A stretch of 64,000 bases of DNA from Clitoria ternatea (lineage: Eukaryota; Streptophyta; Magnoliopsida; Fabales; Fabaceae), in NCBI GenBank assembly GCA_037962975.1, contig CM075669.1, positions 105,788,501 to 105,852,500 of the forward strand. Direction: 5' to 3'. A program made the position numbers and the translations under genes. The notes beneath the pieces are model-generated. The model did not search any database, was not told the origin of the DNA, and was given only the letters and a program-made list of their open reading frames with translations. The stretch's first letter is position 1; every line of letters starts with the position of its first letter. This document shows positions 56,065 through 64,000 of the stretch, piece after piece.

Positions 56065-58158
56065 TTAATCAGGTGGTTTCCCAATATTCTTTGAGGAATC
56101 ACCTGTCTTTTTCTTCCTTCTTCTTCTTTTCCGATGCCTAATTACCTGTTTTTCATCATTCAAAGCATCGGTTAATTCAAAACAATTTAATTGATTGGGA
56201 AGAAATATACCTGGTTTGGTTGAGGGGTAAACTTTTTCCTCATTACTTATCCTGAGGTGTTCATGAGCACTGAAGCTTACTTCTTCTCCATAAACTTTGA
56301 CTGCAACCGTACTTAGATCAACATCTACTTTGATTTTTGCAGTCTTCATGAAAGGTCTTCCTAGGATCAGGGGGATCTCAGTATCCTCCTTCATATCCAG
56401 TACCACGAAGTCAACTTTGAAGTGGTACTTGTCAACCTTTACCAATACATCTTCCACAATCCCAAAAGGCTTTTTGACAGAGCGATCCGCAAACTGTAAT
56501 TCTGTCTTTGCTTCTTTTAGCTTATATTCACCAATGCGTTTTATTAAATCTAAGGGCATCAAGTTAATGTTAGCCCCTAAATCTAATAGCGCATTCCTGA
56601 TGTTGATATTTCCAATTGTTACAGGAATAGTGAAACTCCCCGGATCTTTACATTTTTTCGGGGTTACACAGTTTGTTTCTTGCTCTGTATCTCTTTGCAT
56701 ATTTTTTTCATTTTTTTCATTTTTTTCTATTTTTTCACTTTCTTTTTCTTCTTCTTCTTTCTCACTCTTTTCTTTACAATCAATTTTTACAACATCAATA
56801 GAAACAGCATTACATTGTTCCCTTGGGTTTTGAGTGTTTGCAGAAAACCCAGAACTCTTTAATTCGGCTATCTCCTTTGCAAGCTGACCCATTTGTATGT
56901 CTGATGCTTTTCGGGCAGCTTCATTTGTCTCCACAAACTGCAATAACTGTTGAATAGCTTCCTCTATTCTTGTCAACCTTGCATTGTCAGTTTGTTGTTG
57001 CTTGAATTGATTGTTAGGAGGTCTGTTGGAAGGTCCAGTGTCCTGTCTCCAGCCAATATTCTGATTTTGCCAACCCTGTAGGTAATTGTTAGGAAAAGAG
57101 TTTCCATGATTGAAAGGATAATTACCTAAGGGTGCTCTTTGATGGTTCATGAAATTGGCTTGCTCTTGCTCATTTCCACAGTAACCACATGGTTGTTCTC
57201 CCATACAGTGCGTACATGCTTTAAGTTGAGCAGGGGGTGGTGATGCTACTTGAGCAATTTGAAGTTTTTCCAATTGCTTGCTCATAACTTCAATTTGTTG
57301 GGTCAGTAATTTTTGCTGAGCCAACACTGCATCATTTACTCCCAATTCGAGCATTCCTGGCTTCCTTTGCATATTACCTCTTTCATGCTTTGCTTGTCGG
57401 TCACTAACAGCCATTGATTCCAATATTTCTATGGCTTCTTCCATAGTCTTGTTCATTAAAGAACCACCTGCACAAGCATCTAACATCATCTTGAACTGAG
57501 GCAATAAACCATGGTAAACGATTCTTACCTTTTCGGCATCATTCAGGTTGTGGTTTGGGCATTTTCTCAAGAGTGCCTTGAATCGTTCCCATGTTTCTCC
57601 TAATGATTCATCATTATTTTGGGAAAAAGAGTGTATGGCTGTCATTGCTTCAAAATATTTTGAAGGAGAATAAAATCTTTCCAAAAATTTTCTTTCAACA
57701 TCGGACCAGTTTGCAAAACTACCCGGTGGACAAGATTTAAACCATTCTTTTGCTTTCCCAATCAATGAAAAAGGAAAGAGTCTCATGTAAACAGACTCTT
57801 CTTGATTGGGTTCAAAACCAATTGTGCTGCATAACTCATAAAAAATAGTTAAATGTTCATATGGTTCTTCATGATTTAAACCAGCAAATTGGTTGTTTTG
57901 AATAATGTTTAAAGTGGCAGGTTTAATTTCCACTGGTAAAACTGGTCCTTGAAACATTCCCGAAACTCGGGGTGGACCATTTATAGCAGCAAACTGTCCC
58001 AATGTTCTCCTTTCAGCAGCCATATTTGAATTTTCAAAAATTTTCGAAGTAGAAGAAGAATTAGTTTGTGTTTTAGATTTCAAAGACTTGATTTTCTTTA
58101 CAAACCTTTCTATCTCAGGATCAAAATAAATTTTACCTGCGGTAGATCGAGTTTGCAT
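56065..58158 (-). CDS. gag-pro: gag-protease of element C, intact
   Basis: An intact ORF of about 697 codons from ATG at 58158 (MQTRSTAGKIYFDPEIERF). Gag core: PVEIKPATLNIIQNNQFAG, YEHLTIFYELCSTIGFE, MRLFPFSLIGKAKEWFKSCP, FLERFYSPSKYFEAMTAI, KCPNHNLNDAEKVRIVYHGL. A Cys-rich segment CTHCMGEQPCGYCGNEQ (about residue 315) stands in for the knuckle. After a Glu/Lys-rich linker comes the aspartic protease: SFTIPVTIGNINIRNALLDLGANINLMPL with DLGA, FADRSVKKPFGIVEDV, IPLILGRPF. It ends with the basic RHRKRRRRKKK and a stop instead of running into RT. Gag and protease would let C make particles but not copy itself. Confidence 0.93.
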   Translation of the reverse strand: MQTRSTAGKIYFDPEIERFVKKIKSLKSKTQTNSSSTSKIFENSNMAAERRTLGQFAAINGPPRVSGMFQGPVLPVEIKPATLNIIQNNQFAGLNHEEPYEHLTIFYELCSTIGFEPNQEESVYMRLFPFSLIGKAKEWFKSCPPGSFANWSDVERKFLERFYSPSKYFEAMTAIHSFSQNNDESLGETWERFKALLRKCPNHNLNDAEKVRIVYHGLLPQFKMMLDACAGGSLMNKTMEEAIEILESMAVSDRQAKHERGNMQRKPGMLELGVNDAVLAQQKLLTQQIEVMSKQLEKLQIAQVASPPPAQLKACTHCMGEQPCGYCGNEQEQANFMNHQRAPLGNYPFNHGNSFPNNYLQGWQNQNIGWRQDTGPSNRPPNNQFKQQQTDNARLTRIEEAIQQLLQFVETNEAARKASDIQMGQLAKEIAELKSSGFSANTQNPREQCNAVSIDVVKIDCKEKSEKEEEEKESEKIEKNEKNEKNMQRDTEQETNCVTPKKCKDPGSFTIPVTIGNINIRNALLDLGANINLMPLDLIKRIGEYKLKEAKTELQFADRSVKKPFGIVEDVLVKVDKYHFKVDFVVLDMKEDTEIPLILGRPFMKTAKIKVDVDLSTVAVKVYGEEVSFSAHEHLRISNEEKVYPSTKPGIFLPNQLNCFELTDALNDEKQVIRHRKRRRRKKKTGDSSKNIGKPPD

Positions 58159-58275
58159 ACACAAACTAGACAAAGAAAGTTAGTGTGATAATGATAAGAA
58201 ATAAAAAAAATTATCTAAGGTAAAAAATATTTACCACGGTAATTAAAATTTTACTGTTTTACTGAAACAATTCAA

Positions 58276-58293
58276 TCCCCGGCGACGGCGCCA
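58276..58293 (-). promoter_or_regulatory. Primer binding site of element C (tRNA-Asp type)
   Basis: On the minus strand TGGCGCCGTCGCCGGGGA, seven bases after the 5' LTR end at 58301; tRNA-Asp type as in E and D. Confidence 0.88.
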
Positions 58294-58300
58294 GAAAACT

Positions 58301-59850
58301 TGTTGACCCCGTTGTTGTAACCGGGTTTTGTCAATTGGCAAGCGCACCAATCGTTTGTAGTTTTCGAAATTTAGATATCGTTCCACTGGGATTGAAAGTT
58401 CAATAACAACAGTAATTTTCTACTTACTATGGTAAATGTGAAGGAAATTATAAACAAAAGAATGATTTATACACAATTTATACAGTATTCACAAGATAGC
58501 ATGGTTGAGTGATTCATAAGATAAAAGAAAATAAAATCTATCTAAAAAGTTGAGTTGCAATCTAGAATAGGTAAGATACTTGAGATAAACACAGATAAAC
58601 AAATTATGTTGGAAATTGGATCCCTAATCTAGAATAACAATGAGGAACTCAAGACATGCATATTTAATCATCAAGTTTCATGTCATTGCAGCTTAAAATC
58701 ATTATAACCGATCCCTCGTGATATAAATTCTAAGAATTAACCGTAAAGTCCGATCCCTCGTGAGCTTTCTCAGTAAAAACTTGCATTAAGACCAGGCCTT
58801 ATGGCAACAATGGTTAACAACCCCTATAGAATTGAGATACCAAGGGTATTCCAACTTTTTACTTTTGTCAAAACTAGTTTCAATACGGCATAAATAATCA
58901 TTCTCCCGTTTGACATTTACACTAATAAAACCAGTTTCGATACACATGAAAATCATTCTCCCGTTTGACGTTCATATTAATAAAAGGTTGAAATACTAAC
59001 ATGGACTTGAATCATAAACATGCAGAGGTCGAATTCACAACATTATACTCGATAGATTAGTTCACCAATTCCAACATAAACAAATTAGTTACACATGGTA
59101 AAAGTAAAGACAACACTTACAGAGTTTGACATTACGAAGAAGACGATGGAAACTTCACGATACAACGATCACAATACACCGAAACACACTCAAGTATCTA
59201 GAAAACTATTCTAGAACTACAACTCACAAAAGAAAGTACTCAGAGTCGAGCACAAGAGAGAAGAGAAGAGAAGTGTATGGAATGGGATGATATGAATGGT
59301 GTTGGATGGCCCTATTTATAGGGCTGAGCAAGGGTTCTGACGCTACGCGTCCCTGTGACGCTACGCGTCAGACCCCTGACTCAGCCTCCATTAAACACTT
59401 GATAATGGCCACTTTCAATAATTAATCTTGATCATGCCTGGCCACTTGGACATGTTTCCACGAGTTTTTGGCCATTTATGCTGATTGGGGTGGCCCTTGG
59501 GCTGAGTGGGGTGCCCATTATTGGGTCCAAGTGGGGTGGTTGGCCAAAAGTAGGAGTGGAGACCACGCAGCACTGACGCTACGTGTGGCTTTGATGCGTA
59601 GCGTCAGCATCAAAAGTAGCTCTTGATGCTACGCGTGGGGTGAGGCTACGCGTCAGCTCCTCCAGTGTAATTTTCTCTTGATTTCTTAACTTTTTCACTG
59701 CAAAACTAGAGAAAATTGATCAAGGGCAGATTATTTCCAACAACATTCATTTATTGAATTTAAATCCTAATTTTCTAACAAATTAAACTAATTTTTATAA
59801 TTTTTATGAAATTTTTATTTAAGATTTTATTGAAAATTTGAGGACTAACA
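58301..59850 (-). repeat. 5' LTR of element C
   Basis: 1550 bp. The transcription start should lie downstream (on the minus strand) of the TATA box inside the inverted repeat at 59309-59324. Two CGCTACGCGT motifs (59339-59368) lie just upstream of it and are bracketed by TCTGACGC and GCGTCAGA. Differences from the other LTR that I noted are mostly C/T transitions, several at CG or CGCGT sites. Confidence 0.95.
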
Positions 59851-60678
59851 GGTCTCCAACTACTGTCCACTCACTCTAATTCCCTCAAAACCTTCCTTTT
59901 CTCCTACTTCTCTTCTTATTCGTTCTTCTTCTTCTCTGTCCCCTGTTTTTGTAAACTCACGACAGCGGTGTTGCAGAGGACCCGAAGTTCCCCTCTGTTG
60001 GTGAAGGACAATCGTCGAAGTGGAAGAAGAACAGCTTCCTGTTCCCAAACTGATTAAAGAGTGCGACTGCGTTCGAGGAGGACTGAACGAGTGAGAGTGG
60101 TGGATGAAGCAAACAGGACAGCGGACCAACGCCAAAACAGAGGAACTTCTAGGAGTCTCTTTAGTTGGTAGGGGGTATCTTATATCTTAAATGCATGGGT
60201 TATGGACGGGTTCCGGGTGTTAATGACTTATTGATTCTGGTGATTTAAAATGCGTTGATAGGTGTGTTTGATTGCGTAAAGGATATGTGATGCCCAGATG
60301 TATAATGACTAGGAGGTTAGAATGCATGTCTAATTCCGTCCATGAAATGCATGTTAATAATCTTGAGAGTGTTGAATGATTGCATGAGGAGAATATGTTA
60401 AAATATTGTTGATGATTACTATGTGATTTATGTGACATGTAGGTTACTATGAATCTAAATGCTGACTGCATGAAAGGAAAGATTAACTTATTGAGTTCTG
60501 ATAATGTCTAATACCGATTGCATGTGATGCATGTATTGTTGAGTAAAAGGTCGTGTGTGTGAAATCTGTGTCTGTATGTTCATTCCATGTGTGGTAAATA
60601 TATGTTGTGCATGAAGTGCATGAGTTATTAGTGTGGAAGTGATTTACTGATTCTGTTCGTAATCCAATGATAATACTT

Positions 60679-60930
60679 TGCATGAGATGCAGTGATGAGA
60701 ATGCTGAGAGCATGTAGTGTGTGACACTACCATTTGAATCGGTTATTAAATGCATGAGATGCTGTTAAGACGTTGAGTGGGACTCAAAGCAAGCCGACTG
60801 AGTGGGACTCAGGGCTGCCCGTAACACTGCCATTGACGCTGAGAGTGTTTGTGTTACAAATAAAGGCAAACGGTTTGGTACCAGTAAAACGGCCAAGTCA
60901 GCTGGGAGCTGAATAAAAGGCTGAGAGCCT
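60679..60930 (+). other. Hairpin array in solo LTR H
   Basis: Nine short hairpins: TGCAT-GAG-ATGCA (60679-60691), ATGCT-GAG-AGCAT (60701-60713), GTAGTGT-GTG-ACACTAC (60714-60730), GCAT-GAG-ATGC (60752-60762), TTGAGT-GGG-ACTCAA (60773-60787), CTGAGT-GGG-ACTCAG (60798-60812), ACGCT-GAG-AGTGT (60836-60848, one wobble), TCAGCT-GGG-AGCTGA (60898-60912), AGGCT-GAG-AGCCT (60918-60930). Arms differ from those of A but pair, and the loops are nearly unchanged. Confidence 0.82.
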
Positions 60931-62134
60931 ACGTTGCAACGATGAAAACCGATAATACGCGAGTCGGATCCGATTGAATGAATCTGTGTACATGTATAGT
61001 TGATACTGACTGAGACGTGATTGTATGTGTATGTGTTAATGTTATTGAGAATAATATGTGCATATAGCCGAGAGACAACTAGGTAGATTCTGATCGGAAG
61101 ATGTTTTGTGTGTATTCTGAGTGATTAGCACTATGTATGTTATTGATTGTTGCTATATATATATGTTGTTGCATGATTGAGAAATAATCCAAGTCAGTAT
61201 CTATCATTTAATATTTAAGATACTCACCCCTACTGTGGCTATATTTCAGTGAACATCACACGATACGGTGAATGAAGGAGGAGCTACATACCGTGTAGAG
61301 TGCTTGTGTAATGTGGAAATGTATATATATATATATGCTGTATGTAAGGTTTTGTCATAGCGTTGGCCGGCTCTTATTTTGGTCCTTTGTCTAACTGTAA
61401 CAGAATTGAACTCTCTCGGGTTGAGAGTATTATCATGTGCGTTTAAATATTTATATATATACATATAATACTGTGTGTTCATCTTGTACTGTGTGTGGAA
61501 ACCCAGGTGGTATACGTTGCGTTTTACTAAACATGTAGAGTCCACATGATTCTGAGTAAATAAGGACTAAGTTAATCCTGTGTGAGGCGTGGTGAGTGAC
61601 TTTCTTCCGAATGAAGAGAGGTTGGGCTAACTCCGAGTGGAATATGCCCATTAAAATCACCTTCGTGGTACGTTGGCCAATATGTTATGGAGCGAGAGAT
61701 TTCTTAGATACAATCTTCCGATTGAAGGGCATTTTGATGTTTCCGAGTGGAAGAAAACCGAGTGAATGTTTCCCCTGATGGTTGAATTGGCAATACGATT
61801 CTGAGTAAAGCCTGTAGTGGTAAATTTATTAGAGGGGGGTAAGATCTGGATGATACAGAGTAGATTTTAGTTTAATAAGTCTTCCATATGTAGAGTAGTT
61901 AGTATGTATTCCGAGTGGCGAGGAGTTAGAGCTTTTTCGAGTGGGGGAGCCTTAGTGTGAAGTAGACTACATCTCCCGAGGGATGGGAGAGGGAATCATT
62001 TCCCGAGTGAAATACGCCCGTGTGTTTTATAATTGTAATTTGGCTAAGTATGGATTTACCGGGTGAATCATGTATGTGGGGACAGTTCCGAGTGGACATG
62101 GTCCCAAATCTGAGTGAAGGGATACCGAGTGGAG

Positions 62135-62300
62135 TTTCTCGCCTCAGCGAATAAGGGTTCGCTCCAGCGAGTGTGAATAAATGGAAGGTTTCTGGTTGGT
62201 TTGCTTAAGCGAATGGGTACTTCGCCCAAGCGAGATGGATGGTCTCGCTCAAGCGGCTTTGGGTCTCGTTTGAGCGAGTGAGCACTGTTGGGCCGCTCAA
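62135..62300. repeat. CGCTYAAGCG motif cluster at the end of LTR H
   Basis: About seven variants such as TTCGCTCCAGCGAG, TTGCTTAAGCGAA, TTCGCCCAAGCGAG, CTCGCTCAAGCGG and CTCGTTTGAGCGAG. The A LTR has two such units at the same relative place (3495-3530). Confidence 0.88.
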
Positions 62301-62467
62301 GCTTTGTTCTTCCGCTGGGTTTTCTTGTGAATGGTTTTATCTTCCTCCTCTGATCGGTCTTGCTTTCCCTTACTTTATGTTTGGTTTATTTTTACCCGGC
62401 TGTACGGTGAATTTAGAAAAATTTTCTCTGGTCTCGGTTTTGGAGTTTACTAAATCGGACTGTTTCA

Positions 62468-64000
62468 TTATCTCTATGGTTTGAGGTTCGTGGTCTTTAG
62501 TGATCACAAAAGTTTGAGATACCTCTTTGATCAAAAGGAATTGAAAATGCACCAAAGAAGATGGATAGAATTCCTGAAGGACTATAATTTTGAATTAAGG
62601 TATCATCCGGGAAAAGCTAATGTTGTTGTCGATGCTCTTAGTCGGAAGTCCTTGCATGTGTCGGCCGTGATGGTCAAGGAACTTGAGTTGATTGAGGAAT
62701 TTCGGAATTTAAATGTTAGAACCGAAGTGCAATCTCCCAAGAGGCTATGTTTTGCTACCTTAAAGATATGGAATGAGTTTTTAGAGCTTGTAAAGGAGAA
62801 ATAAAGAGATGATGAATATTTACAGGAGATGAGGAGATCTCAAAGCGAAGGGAAAAATCTATTTCTTATTGAGGGTGATGATGGCTTATGGCGTGTAAAA
62901 GATCAGGTGTACGTACCTTCATTTGTAGATTTGAGACACACGGTGCTTGAGGAAGCGCACAAAAGCATTTTTACTATCCACCCTAGTGCGACCAAGATGT
63001 ACCAAGATGTGAAGAAGAATTTTTGGTGGCCCGGAATAAAATTTGATATTGCCAACTTTATAGCTTCGTGTCTTACTTGTTAGAAGGCGAAGGTAGAGCA
63101 TCAGAGACCTTTGGGTACTTTGAGACCACTTGATATCCCCGTTTGGAAGTGGGATGCAATTGATATAGACTTTGTGTCCGATTTGCCAAGAACGAGGTCT
63201 AGATGTGATGGAATCTGGGTGATTGTGGATCGTTTGACAAAGAGTGTGCATTTTCTACCGATCAGTATGAAGAATTCCTTGCAGGATTTGGCACAGTTAT
63301 ACATTCAGGAGATTGTGAGGTTACATGGTGTACCATCTAGTATTGTTTCTGATCGAGACCCCCGATTCACTTCCCGATTTTGGGGAAGCTTACATGAAGC
63401 GATGGGTTTAAATTGAAGCTAAGCTCGGCGTACCATCCTCAGACTGATGGACAATCTGAGAGGACTATTCAGAGTCTAGAGGACTTATTACGTGCTTGTG
63501 TGTTGAAGCACGGCGGTTCATGGGAATAATATTTGCCCCTGATTGAATTCACCTATAACAACAGTTTCCACTCTAGTATCGGTATGGCACCGTATAAGGC
63601 GTTATATGGGAGAAGGTGTCGAACCCCTTCATATTGGCTAGAAGTCAGAGAGAACTTGGCCTCAGGGCCTGAGATTGTTGAGGAAACCACTGAACAGATT
63701 AAGATGATCCAAGGGAAGATGAAAATCGCTCATGACCGGTAGAAGAGCTATTATGACAAAAGGAGGAAGCCACTTGAATTTCAAGTTAGCGATCATGTGT
63801 TCTTACGAATATCGCGTGACAAAGGTATTGGAAGAGCTTTGAAAAGCAGAAAATTAAGCCCTAAATTCATCAGACCTTATGAGATCTTGGAGCGGATCAG
63901 AGATGTTGCTTTCCGGATTGCGCTCCCTCCACATCTTGCCAACCTATATGATGTGTTCCACGTATCACAATTAAGGAAGTATATTCATGATCCTCTGCAC
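62468..64000 (+). pseudogene. Relic G, right part: RNase H end and integrase, runs off the window
   Basis: Continues relic G after H; once H and one TTATC copy are disregarded, the RNase H frame is continuous. Motifs: [20 protein letters not shown] (about 62500), [16 protein letters not shown], integrase finger ([18 protein letters not shown] then CLTC, where CLTCQK has a stop), core [46 protein letters not shown], then FTYNNSFHSSIGMAPYKALYGRRC and the C-terminal PLEFQVSDHVFLR and HVSQLRKYI. Stops at about 62802, 63080, 63526 and 63740 and a one-base deletion near 63410. The chromodomain would lie beyond 64000. Confidence 0.9.

Larger units (their letters stand above)
50902..59850 (-). mobile_element. 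Element C: young non-autonomous Athila-like element
   Basis: An 8.95 kb element on the minus strand with perfect duplications GGTCT (50897-50901 and 59851-59855). The LTRs (each 1550 bp) read TGTTAGTCCTC...GGTCAACA on the minus strand and differ at about six sites by eye. A tRNA-Asp type primer site, an intact gag-protease ORF and a second intact ORF of 435 codons fill the interior. No RT, RNase H or integrase is present; the end-of-pol block GGGTTGCCTCCC(A)...GCGCT (56008) follows the protease almost immediately, so the polymerase part was deleted. It is the youngest insertion in the window. Confidence 0.95.
59851..62467 (+). repeat. Solo LTR H, right part
   Basis: Resumes H after element C and ends TGTTTCA, followed by the duplication TTATC (62468-62472). 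Together the two parts are about 2.82 kb, the length of one LTR, so H is a solo LTR. It is related to A's LTR: it shares the block around AAATGCATGGGTTATG (60189), the hairpin array (60679-60930) and the order of the CCGAGTG cluster (61610-62130) and CGCTYAAGCG cluster (62135-62300). Confidence 0.92.

Noticed and set aside
56297..56833. 178-codon plus-strand frame
   Set aside because: Antisense of the intact gag-protease of C; Ser/Phe-rich composition mirrors its Glu/Lys-rich linker.
50691..62467. H as a full-length element with C as its interior
   Set aside because: The H parts add up to one LTR of about 2.82 kb, C has its own LTRs and target duplications, and C's strand and lineage differ.
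1..64000. Host genes, tRNA or rRNA genes
   Set aside because: All recognisable protein domains belong to retroelements; primer binding sites resemble tRNA 3' ends but no tRNA cloverleaf was seen.

Overview
This 64 kb window is plant heterochromatin built almost wholly of LTR retrotransposons. I see no host protein-coding gene, rRNA, tRNA or CRISPR array. Ty3/Gypsy elements of the chromovirus (Tekay/Del-like), Athila-like and Tat/Ogre-like lineages, with 1.5 to 3.3 kb LTRs and tRNA-Met, tRNA-Asp and tRNA-Arg type primer sites, indicate a flowering plant. The recurring CGCTYAAGCG phrases make me think of a legume such as Vigna, Phaseolus or Glycine, but that is an impression, not a proof.

Layout, left to right (names A to H are mine). 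1-480: diverged piece of a C-family LTR. 738-10288: element A, Tekay-like chromovirus (+) with two 2.96 kb LTRs and an in-frame gag-RT fusion lacking protease. 10289-11150 and 24954-25400: host noncoding DNA full of CGCTYAAGCG and CCGAGTG motifs, split by element B (11151-24953, +), a 13.8 kb Tat/Ogre-like element with gag but no RT or integrase, flanked by a perfect ACGCT target duplication. 25400-32666: element D, Athila-like (-), one LTR (31073-32666) and a decayed gag-pol. 32667-33237 and 45391-45992: relic F, a chromovirus split by element E (33238-45390, +, target duplication CTTGC), Athila-like with a decayed but nearly full gag-pol. 45993-48700: AT-rich DNA with a DUF4283/LINE-type relic. 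48700-50690 and 62468-64000: relic G, a Tekay-like chromovirus interrupted in RNase H by a solo LTR H (50691-50901 plus 59851-62467, target duplication TTATC), itself interrupted by element C (50902-59850, -, target duplication GGTCT). C is the youngest: its two 1550-bp LTRs differ at about six sites by eye, and its two ORFs are intact although it has no RT, RNase H or integrase.

How the parts relate. Target duplications give the order of insertion: G before H before C; F before E; host DNA before B. C and B lack pol and would need enzymes supplied by relatives; all pol genes seen here (A, D, E, F, G) carry stops, frameshifts or catalytic changes, most stops being consistent with C-to-T decay of methylated DNA.

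The most unusual signal is not a gene. Several unrelated elements carry arrays of very short hairpins (4 to 7 bp arms, 2 to 5 nt loops) whose arms change in a compensating manner between copies while the loops stay the same: nine in 230 bp in the transcribed part of the A-type LTR, again in solo LTR H; a GACG-type family, a GGGG/CCCC family and a GCCT/AGGC minisatellite in B. A second signal is the heptamer CCGAGTG (TCACTCGG on the other strand), repeated dozens of times in LTRs of different lineages and even in A's coding region. A third is that the promoter half of the LTRs of B (Tat/Ogre-like) and E (Athila-like) is homologous while the rest of each element is not.
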